Positions 14,638-18,528 of a stretch of 18,528 nt of DNA are shown one piece after another. A model generated the notes under the pieces. It was given only the letters and a program-made list of their open reading frames with translations. It was not told the DNA's origin and did no database searches. Origin of the DNA: JAAYEL01 sp964344625 (GTDB lineage: Bacteria > Bacillota > Clostridia > Tissierellales > Peptoniphilaceae); contig CAYFNZ010000023.1 of assembly GCA_964344625.1 (NCBI GenBank), forward strand, positions 1 through 18,528, read 5' to 3'. The translations under genes and the position numbers were made by a program. Numbering within the stretch: position 1 is the first letter of the stretch; the number at the start of each line of letters is the position of its first letter.

Positions 14638-15432
14638 CTAATCCCCCAAGTCTATTAATCTATCAGCCCTAAGCTTAGGTGCAATCCTAAGTTCTACATC
14701 CCTATCCATAATTAAGCCCAAAGAAGAAAGGTGGTCATGAACCTCTTGAAAGGCCAAGTCTTCCAGGTTATTCTCATCACTTAAGTGACCCAAAATAACG
14801 GTCTCTTCCATTCCTGTAAGGACATCTTCCAAAACCTCTTTACTAGAATCATTGGATAGGTGGCCAAAATCTGAAATGATCCTCTGCTTCAAGTGATAGG
14901 GATAGGGCCCATTTTTTAGCATTTCTAAATCATGGTTGGCCTCTAATAAAAAGACGTTTGAACCCTTAATTGCTTCCTTCATCTGGTCGGTTACTATCCC
15001 TGTATCTGTCATAATACTTATCTTTTTATCCTTTTGATAAAAGATAAAAGCAACTGGGTCTACGGCATCATGAAAGGTAGAAATAGCGTGGATATCGACA
15101 TCCCTATAGGAAAAAAAGGTATTAGATTTAAATACCATGATATTCTTTGGGTCGATTTTCCCGATTAGCCCCCTCATGGCCATCCAAGTCTTTTCATTGG
15201 CTAGGATGGGAAGGTCGTATCTCCTACTAAGGATACCAACCCCCTTGATATGGTCTATATGCTCATGGGTGACAAAAATCCCATTAAGGTCCTTTGCATT
15301 TTCCCCGATAGAATTTAATAAAAGCTCTATGGCCTTACCGCTTAGGCCGCAATCTATTAAAAACCTTGATTTTTTCGATTGTACAAAAATAGCGTTCCCC
15401 TTTGAGCCAGAGGAAAGTGAACATATTTTCAT
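14638..15432 (-). CDS. walJ: WalJ/YycJ-type metallo-beta-lactamase-fold hydrolase
   Basis: MBL-fold phosphodiesterase-like enzyme of the WalJ (YycJ) family, often tied to the WalRK cell-wall regulon and to coordination of replication and division; the substrate is not firmly known (exonuclease activity is reported for relatives). Seen: N-terminal SLSSGSKGNA (5-14), metal site HEHIDH (H56, H58, D60, H61), H121, D143, FGHLSNDS (H191) and GHLSDENN (H215). 264 aa is typical. Cytosolic, no signal peptide. The start has only a weak Shine-Dalgarno (AAAGAG), but the N-terminal motif fixes it. The walRK-yycHI genes are not here, only rlmH downstream. Confidence 0.93.
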   Translation of the reverse strand: MKICSLSSGSKGNAIFVQSKKSRFLIDCGLSGKAIELLLNSIGENAKDLNGIFVTHEHIDHIKGVGILSRRYDLPILANEKTWMAMRGLIGKIDPKNIMVFKSNTFFSYRDVDIHAISTFHDAVDPVAFIFYQKDKKISIMTDTGIVTDQMKEAIKGSNVFLLEANHDLEMLKNGPYPYHLKQRIISDFGHLSNDSSKEVLEDVLTGMEETVILGHLSDENNLEDLAFQEVHDHLSSLGLIMDRDVELRIAPKLRADRLIDLGD

Positions 15433-15580
15433 ATTACTAACTCTTTCTATATATACCTATAAATACTTATTCTCATAGATACTAGTTTAATGAAGTTTAG
15501 AAAAATTTCAAGATTTTATATAAAATATAAAAGCCATAATAAATGTGGAAATATTATTATATATGTTGTAAAATATATTC
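15433..15580. other. Divergent AT-rich intergenic region
   Basis: Lies between walJ (minus) and the riboswitch transcript (plus). Very AT-rich. Probable promoter of the ATPase transcript: TGGAAA (15546-15551), 17-bp spacer, TAAAAT (15569-15574), giving a transcript that starts at about 15581, right at the aptamer. No convincing walJ promoter or other feature is seen. Confidence 0.45.
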
Positions 15581-15582
15581 AA

Positions 15583-15674
15583 TTAGGGGAGTAGCTTATA
15601 ATTATTTAGTCGTCATTACGGTTTTTACCCGGCTAAATATCTAAAATTATTTTTTTGGTAGCAAGACCTATGGT
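15583..15674 (+). ncRNA. yybP-ykoY manganese riboswitch aptamer
   Basis: Conserved core elements are all present in order: GGGGAGTAG (15586-15594), GTCGTCATTACGG (15609-15621), CCGG (15629-15632) and GCAAGACC (15661-15668). The arm ATTTAG (15604-15609) pairs with CTAAAT (15633-15638), and TAGG at the 5' end pairs with CCTA (15667-15670) to close P1. The class senses Mn2+ and usually raises expression of metal exporters. It leads a P-type cation ATPase gene, a known arrangement in other Bacillota. Confidence 0.93.
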
Positions 15675-15700
15675 ATTTAGACCATATGGTCTATTTTATT
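15664..15700 (+). terminator. Riboswitch expression platform: switchable terminator
   Basis: AGACC-TATGGT (15664-15674) pairs with ACCATA-GGTCT (15681-15692, T15687 bulged) around ATTTAG, 11 bp, followed by the U-rich ATTTTATTT. The 5' arm includes AGACC of the conserved aptamer AAGACC, so terminator and Mn2+-bound aptamer exclude each other. Prediction: Mn2+ prevents termination and turns the ATPase on. The interrupted U-tract makes it a weak terminator. Confidence 0.65.
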
Positions 15701-15730
15701 TGTGAAATAAAATGTATTGGAGGAAAAATC

Positions 15731-18457
15731 ATGAATTGGTATATGGATACCAAAGAGTCCATAATTAGGCAGTTAGAAACGGATCCTAAAAAGGGACTTT
15801 CAAGTGAAGAAGCTAATGTACGTTTAGAAAAATATGGAAAAAACAAGCTTCAAGAAAAAGGAAAAAAACCTTTCATAGAAAAATTAGTAGAACAACTACT
15901 TGACCCCATGGTTATAATTTTGATTATTGCAGCAGCCCTATCTGCCTTTACTGGTGACTGGATAGAAATGCTAATAATCCTTGCGGTAGTTGTCTTAAAT
16001 GCAAGTATGTCACTTATACAAGAAGGTAAGGCTGAAGACTCAGTTGAAGCCCTTCAAAAAATGTCATCCCCCGATGCTAAGGTCATCCGTGATGGAAAGT
16101 TAATAACTATTAAATCCACCGACCTAGTACCTGGTGACCTAGTCCTACTTGAAACAGGCGACATAGTCCCTGCTGATATCAGACTGCTGGAATCTGTAAA
16201 CCTAAAAGTGGATGAATCATCTCTTACTGGTGAATCAGTCCCTGTTGAAAAGGATGCAGAAGTTATTTTCGATGGTGTTACAGAAATAGGTGACAGGACA
16301 AACTACATCCACTCTTCTTCTATTGTTACTTATGGAAGATGCCACGGCCTTGTAACAGCCACAGGCCATGAAACTGAGATAGGAAAAATAGCAACTAATA
16401 TACAAAATGCTGAACAAGAGGCAACTCCTCTTCAAGTAAAGCTTGCTAAACTTTCAAAAGTTATTGGCCGTATAGTAATTGCCATATCAATAATCGTATT
16501 CATAGTTGGATTTTTTATAAGAGATGATATGAACTTTGTAGAATCCCTTATGACTGCTGTATCCTTGGCAGTTGCAGCTATTCCAGAAGGCCTAGCCGCA
16601 GTAGTTACCATAGTCCTATCTATAGGTATGAATGCAATGGCTGAAAGAAATGCCATAGTAAAAAAACTACTTGCAGTAGAAACTCTTGGTACTACTACAG
16701 TTATTTGTTCCGACAAGACTGGTACCCTTACACAAAATGAAATGACCGTTAAAAAGCTTTTTGTCAATTACAAGGTCGTTGATGTCGAAGGTGTTGGCTA
16801 CAAACCAATTGGTGACTTCTCAATTGATGGAAATGTGATAGATGTATCAAAAGATGAAGATATCAGATTTTTAGTATCCGCAGCAAGCCTAAACTCAGAT
16901 GCTAAGTTAAAAGATGAAGATGGCGATGGCGAACTTGACATAGTAGGCGATCCTACAGAAGGTTCCCTAGTTACAGTAGCTGAAAAAGCAGGCTTTTCTG
17001 CAGACAAGTTAAATGCTGACTTCCCAAGAGTTAAAGAAATACCTTTTGACTCAGATAGGAAGATGATGACAACCTTCCATAAGAACTATCTACCAAATGA
17101 TAAGATAATAGCATTTACCAAGGGGGCTCCTGATGTAATCCTTGATAGGTGTTCACACATCTACCTAGATGGAAAGATAGTTGAACTTGATAGTGAAAAA
17201 AGATATAACATATCAAGACAAAACTCAGACTTTGCGAAAAATGCCCTTAGGGTTTTAGCGGTTGCCTTTAAGCAATATAATGAAGTTCCTGAATCATCAG
17301 ATCCTGAAGAAATAGAAAAAGACCTAGTCCTAATAGGCCTTTGCGGTATGATAGACCCAGCTAGACCTGAAGTTAGAGATGCTATCAAGGAAACTAAGAC
17401 CGCAGGTATCAAAACAATCATGATTACCGGTGACCACCTAGACACAGCCTTGGCCATAGCAAAAGACCTTGGTATAGCTGAAAGAGAAGACCAAGCCATG
17501 ATGGGTAGGGAATTAAATAACAAGACTCCTGAAGAAATAAGAGAAATTGTGAAAACTAAGAGAGTCTTTGCCAGGGTTTCTCCTGAAAATAAGGTTCAAT
17601 TGGTTACAGCTCTTAAAGCCAATGGTGAAATAACCGCCATGACAGGCGATGGCGTCAATGATGCCCCTGCAATCAAAAAGGCAGACATAGGTATTGCCAT
17701 GGGAATCACTGGAACAGATGTAGCTAAAAATACAGCTGAAGTAATCTTAACAGATGACAACTTTGCAACCATCGTAAATGCTGTAGAAGAAGGTAGAATT
17801 ATCTATTCAAACATAAAGAAATTCGTATCCTTCCTACTTTCATGTAACATCGGTGAAGTTATAGTCATGCTTGTTGCCATGTTAATAGGCCTTCCAGTGC
17901 CCCTAACTGTAGTACAACTTCTTTACCTAAACCTTGTTACAGACTCCTTCCCAGCCCTAGCACTAGGACTTGAAAAAGGTGAACCTGATATAATGGAAGA
18001 AAAACCTAGAGACCCTAATGAAGGAATTATTGACCCAGAAATGAGAAATATAATCATCCTTCAATCAATTGCTATAGCAGTATCAACCCTTGCAGCCTTC
18101 TATATAGGCTTAAGAATGTTTGGATACTACACTGCAATAGGTCAAGCAAAAGAAATAGCAATAGATGGCGCAAGAACCATGGCCTTTACTACCCTAGTAT
18201 TTGCCGAACTATTGAGATCATTCTCAGCAAGGTCAAGCCATTTAACAGTATCAAAACTAGGCCTATTCTCAAACAAAGCCCTAGTAAAATCCTTCATAGT
18301 TGCCTCAATCATGATGTTAATAGTAATCTATATACCATTCTTAGAACCACTATTCAACACAGCTGCAATGCTAGTAAAACACTGGCTAATCATAATCCCA
18401 CTAGCATTCTTACCATTCGTGGCAAATGAAGTCCATAAAATGATGAAATATAAATAA
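15731..18457 (+). CDS. Cation-transporting P-type ATPase, SERCA-like (Ca2+/Mn2+)
   Basis: P2A-type pump expelling Ca2+ and perhaps Mn2+ from the cytoplasm, 908 aa. Domain order: N-terminal cation ATPase domain (1-50), TM1-2, actuator with TGES (166-169), TM3-4 with PEGL (E286), phosphorylation site DKTGT (D328), nucleotide domain with KGAP (464-467), hinge TGD (566-568) and TGDGVNDAP (638-646), TM5-10. Ligand residues align by eye with SERCA: E286, N706, E709, N734, T737, D738 and E826 match E309, N768, E771, N796, T799, D800 and E908. The frame is open from an ATG at 15686 inside the terminator loop, but GGAGG (15719-15723) sets the start at 15731. The Mn2+ riboswitch ahead implies induction by manganese, as for pneumococcal MgtA and lactococcal YoaB. 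The terminator hairpin follows at once. Confidence 0.95.
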   Translation: MNWYMDTKESIIRQLETDPKKGLSSEEANVRLEKYGKNKLQEKGKKPFIEKLVEQLLDPMVIILIIAAALSAFTGDWIEMLIILAVVVLNASMSLIQEGKAEDSVEALQKMSSPDAKVIRDGKLITIKSTDLVPGDLVLLETGDIVPADIRLLESVNLKVDESSLTGESVPVEKDAEVIFDGVTEIGDRTNYIHSSSIVTYGRCHGLVTATGHETEIGKIATNIQNAEQEATPLQVKLAKLSKVIGRIVIAISIIVFIVGFFIRDDMNFVESLMTAVSLAVAAIPEGLAAVVTIVLSIGMNAMAERNAIVKKLLAVETLGTTTVICSDKTGTLTQNEMTVKKLFVNYKVVDVEGVGYKPIGDFSIDGNVIDVSKDEDIRFLVSAASLNSDAKLKDEDGDGELDIVGDPTEGSLVTVAEKAGFSADKLNADFPRVKEIPFDSDRKMMTTFHKNYLPNDKIIAFTKGAPDVILDRCSHIYLDGKIVELDSEKRYNISRQNSDFAKNALRVLAVAFKQYNEVPESSDPEEIEKDLVLIGLCGMIDPARPEVRDAIKETKTAGIKTIMITGDHLDTALAIAKDLGIAEREDQAMMGRELNNKTPEEIREIVKTKRVFARVSPENKVQLVTALKANGEITAMTGDGVNDAPAIKKADIGIAMGITGTDVAKNTAEVILTDDNFATIVNAVEEGRIIYSNIKKFVSFLLSCNIGEVIVMLVAMLIGLPVPLTVVQLLYLNLVTDSFPALALGLEKGEPDIMEEKPRDPNEGIIDPEMRNIIILQSIAIAVSTLAAFYIGLRMFGYYTAIGQAKEIAIDGARTMAFTTLVFAELLRSFSARSSHLTVSKLGLFSNKALVKSFIVASIMMLIVIYIPFLEPLFNTAAMLVKHWLIIIPLAFLPFVANEVHKMMKYK

Positions 18458-18528
18458 AAAAATAGAAATCTTGTTTGCTGCGGGTCGCCCTATGGGCGAA
18501 TTCCTCGCTGCACAAGATTTCTATTTTT
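18458..18528 (+). terminator. 71-nt inverted repeat with GC-rich core, terminator of the ATPase gene
   Basis: AAAAATAGAAATCTTGT (18458-18474) pairs perfectly with 18512-18528 over 17 bp. The core folds further: GCG/CGC with GG/CC, then TCGCCC-TAT-GGGCGA (18485-18499). It begins next to the stop codon and ends in T5 at the window edge. The core is far richer in GC than its surroundings, suggesting a repeat element used as a terminator, on either strand. Confidence 0.8.

Noticed and set aside
15650..15656. T7 run as an independent terminator in the ATPase leader
   Set aside because: It lies inside the riboswitch aptamer before GGTAGCAAGACC and no strong GC-rich hairpin immediately precedes it.
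15686..15730. 15-codon N-terminal extension of the ATPase
   Set aside because: Its ATG is inside the riboswitch terminator stem and lacks an RBS, whereas GGAGG directly precedes the ATG at 15731.
16432..17523. Several antisense open frames in the ATPase gene
   Set aside because: All are within conserved P-type ATPase domains and show serine-rich shadow translations typical of the reverse frame.

Overview
The window looks like chromosomal backbone of a low-GC, anaerobic Bacillota bacterium. AGGAGG-type Shine-Dalgarno sites, U-rich terminators, extended -10 promoters and the protein sequences fit the Peptoniphilaceae, perhaps Anaerococcus or a relative. That placement is inference from protein flavour, not a phylogeny. 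I see no prophage, insertion sequence, CRISPR array, tRNA or rRNA. A run of exactly 100 N (6548-6647) is a scaffold gap, so the link between the left part (1-6547) and the right part (6648-18528) rests on the assembly.

Layout. (a) 1-166: leftward intergenic region with three copies of an 8-bp motif, a perfect hairpin and the tkt terminator. (b) 167-3394, minus: trxA-trxB-tkt, closely spaced. The thioredoxin has a WCNPC active site. Its reductase keeps the FAD site and the CATC redox centre but has lost both NADPH signatures. (c) 3576-6493, plus: ftsH and a PfkB-family sugar-phosphate kinase with an altered catalytic loop, closed by a strong terminator. (d) 6711-8797, minus: membrane-anchored beta-propeller-like protein, MscS channel, DUF951 protein. 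The mscS frame has no AUG/GUG/UUG at its proper N-terminus and appears to start at AUU. (e) 8925-11208, minus: TtcA-like thiolase, UppP, helical protein of unknown function. (f) 11385-12341, plus: a lone 3-hydroxyacyl-CoA dehydrogenase-like protein. (g) 12483-14093, plus: Na+/phosphate symporter with a PhoU-like tail, from a near-consensus promoter. (h) 14158-15432, minus: walJ-rlmH. (i) 15581-18528, plus: yybP-ykoY manganese riboswitch, SERCA-type P-type ATPase, and a 71-nt near-perfect inverted repeat with a GC-rich core acting as terminator.

The genes mostly serve envelope and ion homeostasis (MscS, UppP, Na/Pi symporter, cation ATPase, FtsH, WalJ), redox (Trx/TrxR), sugar phosphates (Tkt, PfkB) and RNA modification (TtcA-like, RlmH). 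The points most worth a second look are the NADPH-motif-less thioredoxin reductase beside an atypical thioredoxin, the AUU start of mscS, the kinase with NSRD in place of GAGD, and the riboswitch whose terminator reuses the conserved AAGACC strand of the aptamer. I did not find a wholly new multi-gene system; the novelty lies in variants of known families and in regulation.
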